A model generated the notes under the pieces. It searched no databases. It was given only the letters and a program-made list of their open reading frames with translations, and was not told where the DNA came from. A stretch of 64,000 bases of DNA, from NCBI RefSeq assembly GCF_030269325.1, contig NZ_BSTD01000006.1, positions 372,001 through 436,000 of the forward strand, in the 5' to 3' direction. Below are positions 30,856-39,853 of this stretch, piece by piece. The position numbers were made by a program, and so were the translations under genes. Positions within the stretch are counted from its first letter, which is position 1, and each line of letters starts with the position of its first letter. Source of the stretch: Amycolatopsis sp. NBRC 101858 (lineage in GTDB: Bacteria > Actinomycetota > Actinomycetes > Mycobacteriales > Pseudonocardiaceae).

Positions 30856-31164
30856 TCAGGCGCAGTCGCGGCAGATCAGGCGTCCGCCGCTCTCCTCGGC
30901 CAGCCGGCTGCGGTGGTGCACCAGGAAGCAGACGGAGCAGGTGAACTCGTCCGCCTGCTTCGGCACCACCTTCACGGTCATGTCCTCCCCGGAAAGCCCG
31001 GAGAGGTCGGCACCCGGCAGCTCGAAGTTCTCGGCGGTCGCGTCCTCGTCGACGTCGACGACGCCGGACTGGTTCTCGTTCCGCCGGGCCTTGAGCTCCT
31101 CCAACGAGTCTTCGGCCAGCTCGTCGGCTTCGCTGCGGCGCGGAGCGTCGTAGTCGGTAGCCAT
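30856..31164 (-). CDS. DUF4193 family small zinc-binding protein
   Basis: The 102-residue protein has an acidic, charged first half (MATDYDAPRRSEADELAEDS...), then two CxxC pairs: CSVC near residue 79 and CRDC at the C-terminus, separated by FLVHHRSRLAEESGGRLI. This looks like a treble-clef or ribbon zinc site. It is the family of Rv2699c, strictly conserved near sigA in actinobacteria; a role in transcription has been suspected by analogy but is not shown by the sequence. ATG start after GAGGG. Confidence 0.9.
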   Translation of the reverse strand: MATDYDAPRRSEADELAEDSLEELKARRNENQSGVVDVDEDATAENFELPGADLSGLSGEDMTVKVVPKQADEFTCSVCFLVHHRSRLAEESGGRLICRDCA

Positions 31165-31678
31165 GTGTCCCTCACCCCTGCGATCAGCTTGTGTAGTCGT
31201 TTTCCCGGACTCCCGGATGCGCCCGTGAGTCCGCCGTGCCGCTGGTCAACGTTCCAGGGCCCTCGTTTGTGCCCGACGGCCGAAGTGACCGAGGTCTCTT
31301 CTTTTGCGCCTCTTCCTGCGGCCGGAGCCCGGGAAGGGTAGCTCACGCCCGCGACGGTTCTGCAACGAGTCAGACATTGCCCGGGAATCGTCACCCGACA
31401 GGGGGAACCCGCAGGTAAGACGCGTTGTCGTCCATTCGGGTTGCCCGCGGGTGGAGAACTTCACCGGCGGCCCGTGTCCGCTTGCCCCGCCCGTCCCCGC
31501 CGTGGTGCGATCGCCGCACGGGGATCGGTCGCGGGCGGGGTCCGCGGACCACCGGCGCGGGAGGAATCCGGCAGGGTGACCCGGGACGCCGGGCGCGGGC
31601 CGCGGCGCCTAGGCTGATCGGCCACGACGGTGCCGGGTTCGCACCGGTCGGTTCGGATGTTCGGGAAGGGACGGGCAG
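31165..31678. other. Intergenic region upstream of both the DUF4193 gene and cei
   Basis: This 514-nt divergent gap holds no reading frame I can support. It should carry both promoters: TAGGCT at 31610-31615 is a good -10 hexamer for cei, giving a leader of roughly 55 nt. A 16-bp word TGTCGTCCATTCGGGT (31426-31441) recurs as its exact inverse complement at 45257-45272, upstream of glgE. The stretch 31490-31600 is very GC-rich with several short hairpins. Confidence 0.5.
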
Positions 31679-32362
31679 GTGGCGTCGGGGAACGGCATCG
31701 GGGACCGTGGGGCGCGGCCGTATCGCAAGCACAAGCCGCTGCCGGCGCTGATCGTCATCGGTGTGCTCGCGCTCGGCGCGATCATCGTCTGGATCAACGC
31801 GGCCGTCGGCAAGGGCGACGTCGACGCCGCGGTCAAGTGCGACCCGGCCGCGAGCCCGCCGCCGGGTGTCACGTTCAGCACCCTCCCCCACAACGCCCTC
31901 GACGACCGCGCGCCGGTGCCGCCGGACAAGGTCGCCGTGAAGGTGCTCAACGCCTCCAGCACCCGCGGCCAGGGCGGCATCGCCACCACCGCGCTGAAGG
32001 AGCTCGGCTTCACCGGCACCGGCGAACCGGCCAACGACCCCGCCTACGAGGGCCGCGAGGCCAAGTGCCGCGGCCAGATCCGCTTCGGCGAGAACGGCAT
32101 CACCGCGGCCCGGACGCTCAGCCTCGTGGTGCCGTGCGCCGAGCTGGTCCAGGACAACCGCAAGGACGCGAGCGTCGACCTGGTCACGGGCACGCTCTTC
32201 GGCGACCTCCGGCCCCGCGCGGAGGCCCGCCAGATCCTCACGCAGCTCGCCGACTGGTCCAAGGCCCACCAGGGCGGCGGCTCGAACGAGCAGTCCGCCG
32301 GTGCGAAGGCCCCGGTCATCGACCAGACCCTGCTGGCTTCGGCCCGCGACGTCGGCTGCTGA
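31679..32362 (+). CDS. cei: Envelope integrity protein Cei (LytR C-terminal domain)
   Basis: The 227-residue protein has a short basic cytoplasmic N-terminus, one membrane helix (ALIVIGVLALGAIIVWI, about residues 23-39), and an extracytoplasmic LytR_C-type domain (VAVKVLNASSTRGQGGIATTALKELGF near residue 85). Cysteines at CDPAAS, AKCRG, VPCAEL and the terminal DVGC could form two disulphides. Its Mtb orthologue Rv2700 (Cei) is needed for envelope integrity and virulence. The GTG start follows a GGGAAGGGA-rich leader. Confidence 0.9.
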   Translation: MASGNGIGDRGARPYRKHKPLPALIVIGVLALGAIIVWINAAVGKGDVDAAVKCDPAASPPPGVTFSTLPHNALDDRAPVPPDKVAVKVLNASSTRGQGGIATTALKELGFTGTGEPANDPAYEGREAKCRGQIRFGENGITAARTLSLVVPCAELVQDNRKDASVDLVTGTLFGDLRPRAEARQILTQLADWSKAHQGGGSNEQSAGAKAPVIDQTLLASARDVGC

Positions 32363-32499
32363 GCAAGGGCACCCAGCCCGCCCGCACCGCAACCCCCGCG
32401 CGTGGGGGCGCCCCCGATCTCCACGCTACCGGAGGGCACCGACAATTCCGGCCGCCCGCGGGACCCGGGCGCGCGTTCGGGACCTGCGGCGATCCGCCC

Positions 32500-33318
32500 T
32501 CAGACCGCCGCCGCGCCGCAGTCCGCCAGCACCTTCCGCAGCGGGCCGGCGATGGACGGCGCCGCCGCGTACGTCGCGTCCGCGCCCAGCTCCGGGGCCG
32601 ATCCCGGCAGGTGCACCGCCGCGCCCGCCTCGGCCGCGATCAGCGCCCCGGCGGCCCAGTCCCAGCGGTGCAGCCCGTGCTCCACGTACGCGTCGAGCCA
32701 GCCCGCCGCCACCGCGCACAGGTCCAGCGACGCCGCCCCGTTGCGCCGGATGTCCCGGACCCGGCCCAGCAGCTCCGCCGCGAAGCGCGACTGCCGCGTC
32801 CGCCGCTGCGCCGAGTACGCGAACCCGGTCCCGACGAGCGTCAGCTCCAGCCGCGCGGGTGCCGACACCGCCAGCCGCCGGTCGTCCAGGAACGCGCCCT
32901 GCCCGCGCGCGGCCGACCAGACGCGGCCGCTCGCCGGCTCCACCACCGCGCCGGCCACCGACTCGCCGCCGACCTGCGCCGCCACCGACACCGCGAACCA
33001 CGGCAGCCCGTAGAGGAAGTTGACCGTGCCGTCGATCGGGTCGACGACCCAGGTCACGCCGTCGCCGGCGGCCCCGCCGCCCTCCTCGCCGAGCACCGGT
33101 TCCCCCGGCCGCAGCGCGGCCAGCCGGGCCCGCACCAGCCGCTCCGACTCGTGGTCCACCGCGGTCACCACGTCGGTGTCCGCGGACTTCGTGTCCACGG
33201 CCACCGAGCGGCCCCGTGCCATGCCCTCCCAGGCTTCGCGGACCAGTTCGGCGGCGTCCGTCGCGACCTGCACCGCGACGCTTTTCAGCAACGACTCGTC
33301 AACTCCCACGTCCGACAT
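32500..33318 (-). CDS. suhB: Inositol monophosphatase family protein (SuhB)
   Basis: The 272-residue enzyme should hydrolyse inositol-1-phosphate or a related sugar phosphate, supplying inositol for phosphatidylinositol and mycothiol. The Mg2+-binding motifs are complete: VLGEEGG near residue 75, WVVDPIDGTVNFLYG near 91, and HRWDWAAGALIAAEAG near 216. The start is ATG 33318; further upstream ATGs lack family similarity. Orthologue of Rv2701c, in the conserved position between cei and ppgK. Confidence 0.93.
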   Translation of the reverse strand: MSDVGVDESLLKSVAVQVATDAAELVREAWEGMARGRSVAVDTKSADTDVVTAVDHESERLVRARLAALRPGEPVLGEEGGGAAGDGVTWVVDPIDGTVNFLYGLPWFAVSVAAQVGGESVAGAVVEPASGRVWSAARGQGAFLDDRRLAVSAPARLELTLVGTGFAYSAQRRTRQSRFAAELLGRVRDIRRNGAASLDLCAVAAGWLDAYVEHGLHRWDWAAGALIAAEAGAAVHLPGSAPELGADATYAAAPSIAGPLRKVLADCGAAAV

Positions 33319-33382
33319 GTCACCACATCCGGTTAAAGTCTCCGAGGCAGGCTTCTGAATCGTGCGAGAAGGGACCACGTCC

Positions 33383-34150
33383 GTGGTGGAGGCGACCCGC
33401 CGAGGTTTCGGCATCGACATCGGCGGCAGCGGGATCAAGGGTGCCTTGGTCGACCTGGACAAGGGGCAGCTCATCGGCGACCGGATCCGGATCGAGACGC
33501 CGAAGCCGTCGACGCCGTCGGCGGTCGCCGACGTCGTCGCCGAGATCGTGGCGCAGGCGGGCTGGGACGGCCCGGTCGGCGTGACGCTCCCGGCGGTCGT
33601 CAAGAAGGGCGTCGCGCACACCGCGGCCAACATCGACAAGCAGTGGATCGGCACCGACGCCGACGCGCTGTTCGCCAAGCGGCTCGGCGTCGGTGTCGAC
33701 CAGGTCGCGATGCTCAACGACGCCGACGCGGCGGGCATGGCCGAGATCCGCTTCGGCGACCCGGTCGCGCGCAAGGGCGTCACCGCCCTGCTCACCTTCG
33801 GCACCGGTATCGGCAGCGCGGTGTTCCAGGACGGCAAGCTCGTCCCGAACACCGAGTTCGGTCACCTGGAGATCGACGGCCACGACGCGGAGAAGCGCGC
33901 GGCCGCGTCGGTGAAGGACAACGAGGGCCTGTCGTACCCCGAATGGTCCAAGCGCGTGCACCGTTATCTGACCGTGCTCGAAAACCTGATCTGGCCGGAT
34001 CTGTTCATCGTCGGCGGCGGGGTCAGCAAGAAGGCCGAGAAATGGGTGCCGCTGCTCGACATCCGCACTCCGGTGCTGGTGGCGACGCTGCAGAACAACG
34101 CCGGGATCGTGGGTGCTGCGGCGGCCGCGAGCGAGGGCATCCAGCACTAG
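33383..34150 (+). CDS. ppgK: Polyphosphate glucokinase
   Basis: This 255-residue ROK-family kinase phosphorylates glucose using polyphosphate or ATP, the main glucose kinase of many actinobacteria. Motifs are GFGIDIGGSGIKGALVD (phosphate 1), LNDADAAGMAEIRFG with the catalytic aspartate, LTFGTGIGSAVF (phosphate 2), and the glucose-binding NTEFGHLEIDG. GTG 33383 is preceded by GAAGGGA at 33367-33373; GTG 33362 would add seven residues. Orthologue of Rv2702, directly before sigA. Its product glucose-6-phosphate can feed the glucan locus 4 kb away, though no shared regulation is visible. Confidence 0.94.
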   Translation: MVEATRRGFGIDIGGSGIKGALVDLDKGQLIGDRIRIETPKPSTPSAVADVVAEIVAQAGWDGPVGVTLPAVVKKGVAHTAANIDKQWIGTDADALFAKRLGVGVDQVAMLNDADAAGMAEIRFGDPVARKGVTALLTFGTGIGSAVFQDGKLVPNTEFGHLEIDGHDAEKRAAASVKDNEGLSYPEWSKRVHRYLTVLENLIWPDLFIVGGGVSKKAEKWVPLLDIRTPVLVATLQNNAGIVGAAAAASEGIQH

Positions 34151-34222
34151 ATCCGGAGCCGTTCTCCGGGGCCGGAACGGGCCGGAGGGTGATCGCTTCG
34201 CGACGCATGCGCGTACCGTCGT

Positions 34223-34228
34223 TACAAT
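34223..34228 (+). promoter_or_regulatory. Candidate -10 element of sigA
   Basis: TACAAT in CGTTACAATGG is the best SigA-type -10 hexamer in the 198-nt gap before sigA and would give a leader of about 115 nt. No good -35 is seen at the usual distance, which is common in actinobacteria. A short hairpin CCGGAG/CTCCGG at 34153-34169 just after the ppgK stop may terminate the upstream transcript. Confidence 0.55.
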
Positions 34229-34348
34229 GGAACACGGCCCACGGCTGCGGAGGCGAAAACCGCAGGCCGAGGCGTGTTCCCCGAATGTGAGGCAGCAGTG
34301 GCACCCGTGCCGTTGCTCGTCATGATCGACCGCTGCGAAAGGGCGTAA

Positions 34349-35755
<1,407 letters not shown>

Positions 35756-35771
35756 GTTTCCTTCGGTACCA

Positions 35772-35809
35772 CGGAAGAACCCCGTCACGATCGTGGCGGG
35801 GTTCTTCCG
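35772..35809. terminator. Strong terminator of sigA
   Basis: CGGAAGAACCCCG plus T and CACGA pair with TCGTG plus G and CGGGGTTCTTCCG across the centre at 35790/35791, a 19-bp stem with a single T-G wobble. The minus-strand gene ends 3 nt further on, so it serves both directions. Confidence 0.9.
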
Positions 35810-35812
35810 CGT

Positions 35813-37006
35813 TCAGGCCCGGCCGGTGAGCGCCGTCCACGGGACGTGCACCGCGACGCGCTCGCGCAGCTGCTCGTTGAGCAGCCACAGCTCCCCTGTC
35901 GCCGGCCAGTAGGACAGGTTCTGGCTGTTCACCGGTGCCTGGCCGGCCAGCCTCGACGTCGAGACGCCGCCGATCCCGCCGTGCAGGCAGGACGGGTGGT
36001 CGCCGGCCACCCCGGCGTACTCCGGGCAGACGCCGGTGAGCACGAAGTAGCCGCCACGCGCCACCGCGCCCTGCATCCCCCACACCGGCGAGGAGAAGCC
36101 TTCGACGGCGTGCACCAGCCCGTCCGCCGACGTCTTCAGCCGGCCGGCAGCCGGGTCGAACGGCCAGCGCAGGATCCGGCCGCCCGCCGCCGCCGGGACG
36201 TGCTCGGCCGTGACGAACGTGGAATCGGTGTGGTCGAAGGAAAGCGTCGACAGGCACGGCCGCGTGCCGGTCGCCGTGGTGCACGCGCCGCCGCCCGGGT
36301 ACCAGTAGGCGCCGACCTGCGGCAGCGCGTAGTCGTAGTAGGCGGCGTGGTACTTGCCGTCGGTGCCGAGCCCGACGGTCGCGGAGCTGTCGTCGACCTT
36401 CCAGAAGTGCGTCGTGTCGAAGACGCGGACCAGGCCGCCGGTGGTCGCCACGAAGAGCAGGTCGCCCGACCACGTCATGCCGTGCCCGTGCCCGGCGACG
36501 ACCGCGAAGTTCGAGTCCGACGTCGGTTCCACCAGCAGGACGTGCCGGTAGCCGAGGCCACTGGCGTCCACAAAGGACAGCCGGACCATGGTGTCGCCCG
36601 GCGTGTGCCACGACGTCGCCACGACGCGCTTGCCGCCGGCGGTCCCGGTCACCGGGTCGGCGTCGCCGGAGCCGGTGAGGCCCTGCGGGATCCAGTCGTT
36701 GGTCTTGTCGTCGTTCGCGTCTTCCCAGCAGAACCCGGCGGGCTTCAGCGCGGTGGCGAGGTACGTGGGGTGGCAGAGCGGCCGGGCCTTGCGGTTGGCG
36801 GAGCCGAGGATCTCCGGCAGGCCGCGCGGCGCGAGTTTCGCGTCCAGCGCTGCGACCCGGCTGCCGTAGGTGGCGAAGGTGTCGCCGGCGGTGAGCCGGT
36901 AGCCGTCGACGGTCGCCGCGTCGAGCCGGGGGAAGTTCGCGGCGGCGTGGGCCGTCGCCGGGAGGCCGAGCAGCAGCAGCGCCACGAGGCCGAGCAGGTA
37001 TCGCAT
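35813..37006 (-). CDS. Secreted protein of unknown function
   Basis: The 397-residue protein has a clear Sec signal peptide (MRYLLGLVALLLLGLPATAHA, cleavage likely after residue 21) and no later membrane helix. The mature part is rich in short WSGDLLFVATTGGLVRVFD, VWGMQGAVARGGYF and LSYWPATGELWLL segments, suggestive of a beta-propeller-like fold. Six cysteines (for example PLCHP, GFCWE, GACTT, RPCLS, GVCPE, PSCLH) could form three disulphides. I do not recognise a characterised homologue. It lies 40 nt downstream of a membrane-protein gene on the same strand, so the two may be an operon. Confidence 0.8.
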   Translation of the reverse strand: MRYLLGLVALLLLGLPATAHAAANFPRLDAATVDGYRLTAGDTFATYGSRVAALDAKLAPRGLPEILGSANRKARPLCHPTYLATALKPAGFCWEDANDDKTNDWIPQGLTGSGDADPVTGTAGGKRVVATSWHTPGDTMVRLSFVDASGLGYRHVLLVEPTSDSNFAVVAGHGHGMTWSGDLLFVATTGGLVRVFDTTHFWKVDDSSATVGLGTDGKYHAAYYDYALPQVGAYWYPGGGACTTATGTRPCLSTLSFDHTDSTFVTAEHVPAAAGGRILRWPFDPAAGRLKTSADGLVHAVEGFSSPVWGMQGAVARGGYFVLTGVCPEYAGVAGDHPSCLHGGIGGVSTSRLAGQAPVNSQNLSYWPATGELWLLNEQLRERVAVHVPWTALTGRA

Positions 37007-37046
37007 GCCGGCAGCGTGCCCGGCGCGCGTACACGGCCCGTACAAG

Positions 37047-37439
37047 TCAAGGCACGGCCAGGCCGCGCTCCCGCAGCGACTCCTCGACGCGCAGCCGTTC
37101 GATCTCGCGGTCCATGCCCTCGGGCAGCTCGGCGAGCCGGTGCGGGACGCCGACCTGGCGGCAGGCCTGGGTGAGGAGCTCGTCGTACGCCTGGCGCGTG
37201 CCGAACCGCCGCGCGGCCGGGGTGCCGGACGGGTAGCCGGCCAGCAGGCGGTGCACCCGCCGCAGATCGGCGGCGACCCGCTCGATCGGCGGCCCTGCCG
37301 GTTGCGGCTTCGCGCGCTTCTCGAGAAGCCGCCGAAGCAGCTTCGGGGCGCGCAGCGCGCACCAGAACAGCACCGTGGGAGCAATGCAGACCACGGCGAA
37401 CAGGATCAGGTTCGCGAGGACGCCGCCGGCGCCGGCCAT
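37047..37439 (-). CDS. Single-helix membrane protein, unknown function
   Basis: The 130-residue product has an N-terminal membrane helix (LANLILFAVVCIAPTVLFWC, about residues 8-27) and a basic cytoplasmic helical region (LLRRLLEKRAKPQP, RVAADLRRVHRLLAGYPSG, FGTRQAYDELLTQACRQVG). The family is not recognised. ATG 37439 is chosen because it starts just before the helix; ATG 37460 is possible. The secreted-protein gene follows downstream; the 21-bp repeat array lies upstream. Confidence 0.7.
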   Translation of the reverse strand: MAGAGGVLANLILFAVVCIAPTVLFWCALRAPKLLRRLLEKRAKPQPAGPPIERVAADLRRVHRLLAGYPSGTPAARRFGTRQAYDELLTQACRQVGVPHRLAELPEGMDREIERLRVEESLRERGLAVP

Positions 37440-37496
37440 GCACCGATGGTAAGCCCGCAACGCGCACCCGGCGCAGTCTTTTTCGCCCCACCCCGC

Positions 37497-37633
37497 GTAA
37501 CTGAAGGGTCGACACGCGTGATTGGGGGGTCAACTCGCGTGATTGGAGGGTCGACACGAGCCTGGTTGCCGTGTCGACCCTTCGATCACGCGTGTCGACC
37601 TCAGGATCACGCGTGTCGACCCTTTGGTCACGT
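37497..37633. repeat. Palindromic array B of 21-bp units (3 forward + 3 reverse)
   Basis: Forward units start at 37497, 37518 and 37539; after an 11-nt spacer, reverse units occupy 37571-37591, 37592-37612 and 37613-37633. Consensus features match array A: GTGAT at one end and GGGTCGACACGC at the other. The glgB TGA stop (37628-37630) is part of the last unit. The array ends the long glucan operon and would form a hairpin with an 11-nt loop and 63-bp arms. Confidence 0.92.
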
Positions 37634-39853
37634 CAGGTCGGGGTCCGCGGGGGTCTCTTCGGTGAGCCAGAGGACGCCGGCCGGGGGGAGCTGGAGGACG
37701 GCCGAGGCCGGCTGGCCGTGCCACGGCTCCTCCGTCGCCTCCACCGCGCCGAGGTTGCCGACGCCCGAGCCGCCGTAGGCCTCCGCGTCCGTGTTGACCA
37801 CCTCGCGCCAGCGGCCCGCCGACGGCAGGCCGACCCGGTAGTCGTGGTGCGGCACGCCCGCGAAGTTCGCCACGCACGCCAGCCGGGAACCGTCGGTGCC
37901 GATGCGCAGGAAGCTCAGCACGTTGCCGCCCGAGTCGTTCGCGTCGATCCAGCGGAAGCCGTCCGGTGACGTGTCCTGGCTGAACAACGCCGGCGACGAC
38001 CGGTACACCGAGTTCAGCGACCGCAGGAGGTCCTGGACGCCGCGGTGCAGCGGCTCGTCCAGCAGGTGCCAGTCCAGCGACCGCTGCTCCGACCACTCCG
38101 CGGGCTGCCCGAACTCGCCGCCCATGAACAGCAGCTGCTTGCCCGGGTGCGCCCACATGAACGCCAGCAGCGACCGCAGCCCGGCCGCCTTGTTCCAGGC
38201 GTCGCCCGGCATGCGGCCCCACAGGGATCCCTTGCCGTGCACCACTTCGTCGTGCGAAAGGGGCAGCACGAAGTTCTCGCTCCACGCGTACACGAGCGAG
38301 AACGTCATCTCGTTGTGGTGGTACGCGCGGTGGATCGGCTCGTGCGACAGGTACCGGAGCGTGTCGTGCATCCAGCCCATGTTCCACTTGAAGCCGAACC
38401 CGAGCCCGCCCAGGTGCGTCGGGCGCGTGACGCCCGGCCACGCCGTGGACTCCTCGGCCACCATCACGACACCCGGGTGTCGCTTGTAGACGGTCGCGTT
38501 CAGCTCCTGCAGGAACTTCACCGCGTCCAGGTTTTCGCGGCCGCCGTACTGGTTCGGCAGCCACTCCCCGTCCTTGCGGGAGTAGTCGAGGTAGAGCATC
38601 GAGGCGACGGCGTCGACGCGCAGGCCGTCGAGGTGGAACTCCTCGATCCAGTACAGCGCGTTGGCGACGAGGAAGTTGCGGACCTCGTTGCGGCCGAAGT
38701 CGAACACGAGCGTGCCCCAGTCGGGCTGCTCGCCGCGGCGCGGGTCCGCGTGCTCGTACAGCGCGGTGCCGTCGAACTTCGCCAGCGCCCAGCTGTCCTT
38801 CGGGAAGTGGGCGGGCACCCAGTCCACGAGCACGCCGATCCCCCGCTGGTGCAGGCGGTCGACGAAGTAGCGGAAGTCGTCGGGCGAGCCGAAGCGGGAC
38901 GTCGGCGCGTAGTACGACGTCACCTGGTAGCCCCACGAGCCGCCGAACGGGTGCTCCGACACCGGCAGCAGCTCGACGTGCGTGAACCCGGTTTCGACCA
39001 GGTAGTCGCCGAGCTGGTCGGCCAGCTCCCGGTAGCCGAGCCCCGGCCGCCACGAGCCGAGGTGGACCTCGTAGACGCTCATCGGCGCCGCGGCCCACTC
39101 GGTCGCCTCGCGCTGGGCGACCCACCCGTCGTCGTCCCACACGTGCCCGGACGTCGTCACGACCGACGCCGTCGCGGGCGGCTGCTCCGTGCCGAACGCC
39201 ATCGGGTCGGCCTTCTCGTGCCAGTTCCCGTCGGCGCCGAGGATCCGGAACTTGTAGCAGGAGCCGGCGCCGACCCCCGGCACGAACAGCTCCCAGACGC
39301 CCGACGAGCCGAGCGAGCGCATCGCGTGCCCGCGCCCGTCCCAGCCGTTGAAGTCGCCGATCACGCGGATGCCGCGGGCGTTCGGGGCCCAGACCGCGAA
39401 CGAAGTCCCGGCGACGTCGCCGCCCGGCGTCTCGTACGACCGGACGTGCGCGCCGAGCACCTCCCAGAGCCTCTCGTGCCGGCCCTCGCCGATCAGGTGC
39501 AGGTCCAGCTCGCCGACCGTGGGCAGCCAGCGGTACGGGTCGTCGGCGGTGACGGAGTGCCCGTCGTAGTCGATCTCCAGCCGGTAGTCGCCGGGGTGCT
39601 CAGGCACCGCGACGGCGAACAGGGCGTCGATGACCGGCTCCATCGGGTACCGGTCCTCGCCGGTGACCAGGGCGACGGCCTTGGCGCCGGGCAGCAGCGC
39701 CCGGGCCGCGAAGCCCTTGCCGACCGCGTGCACGCCCAGCACCGAGTGCGGGTCGTGGTGCGAGCCGGCGAGCAGCCGGTCGATGTCCGCGGCCGCCGGG
39801 GCCGCGGCCGGGAGGCCTTCCGGAACCGCGTTCACGGCGTCATCCCTCTCCAT
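37628..39853 (-). CDS. glgB: 1,4-alpha-glucan branching enzyme
   Basis: The 741-residue enzyme introduces alpha-1,6 branches into the linear glucan made by GlgE. An N-terminal beta-sandwich (about residues 25-115) and a CBM48 (about 125-215: FAVWAPNARGIRVIGDFNGWDG) precede the GH13 barrel. Catalytic motifs are DWVPAHFPKD, the nucleophile in GLRVDAVASMLYLDYSR, the acid in MVAEESTAWPGVT, and the third carboxylate in LPLSHDEVVHGKG. Its start overlaps the end of mak by 14 bp. The stop codon lies within the 21-bp repeat array. Confidence 0.96.
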   Translation of the reverse strand: MERDDAVNAVPEGLPAAAPAAADIDRLLAGSHHDPHSVLGVHAVGKGFAARALLPGAKAVALVTGEDRYPMEPVIDALFAVAVPEHPGDYRLEIDYDGHSVTADDPYRWLPTVGELDLHLIGEGRHERLWEVLGAHVRSYETPGGDVAGTSFAVWAPNARGIRVIGDFNGWDGRGHAMRSLGSSGVWELFVPGVGAGSCYKFRILGADGNWHEKADPMAFGTEQPPATASVVTTSGHVWDDDGWVAQREATEWAAAPMSVYEVHLGSWRPGLGYRELADQLGDYLVETGFTHVELLPVSEHPFGGSWGYQVTSYYAPTSRFGSPDDFRYFVDRLHQRGIGVLVDWVPAHFPKDSWALAKFDGTALYEHADPRRGEQPDWGTLVFDFGRNEVRNFLVANALYWIEEFHLDGLRVDAVASMLYLDYSRKDGEWLPNQYGGRENLDAVKFLQELNATVYKRHPGVVMVAEESTAWPGVTRPTHLGGLGFGFKWNMGWMHDTLRYLSHEPIHRAYHHNEMTFSLVYAWSENFVLPLSHDEVVHGKGSLWGRMPGDAWNKAAGLRSLLAFMWAHPGKQLLFMGGEFGQPAEWSEQRSLDWHLLDEPLHRGVQDLLRSLNSVYRSSPALFSQDTSPDGFRWIDANDSGGNVLSFLRIGTDGSRLACVANFAGVPHHDYRVGLPSAGRWREVVNTDAEAYGGSGVGNLGAVEATEEPWHGQPASAVLQLPPAGVLWLTEETPADPDLT

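Noticed and set aside
31246..31464. Small minus-strand open frame between the DUF4193 gene and cei
   Set aside because: No ribosome site, basic low-complexity composition, and the orthologous M. tuberculosis interval has no gene in this position as far as I recall.
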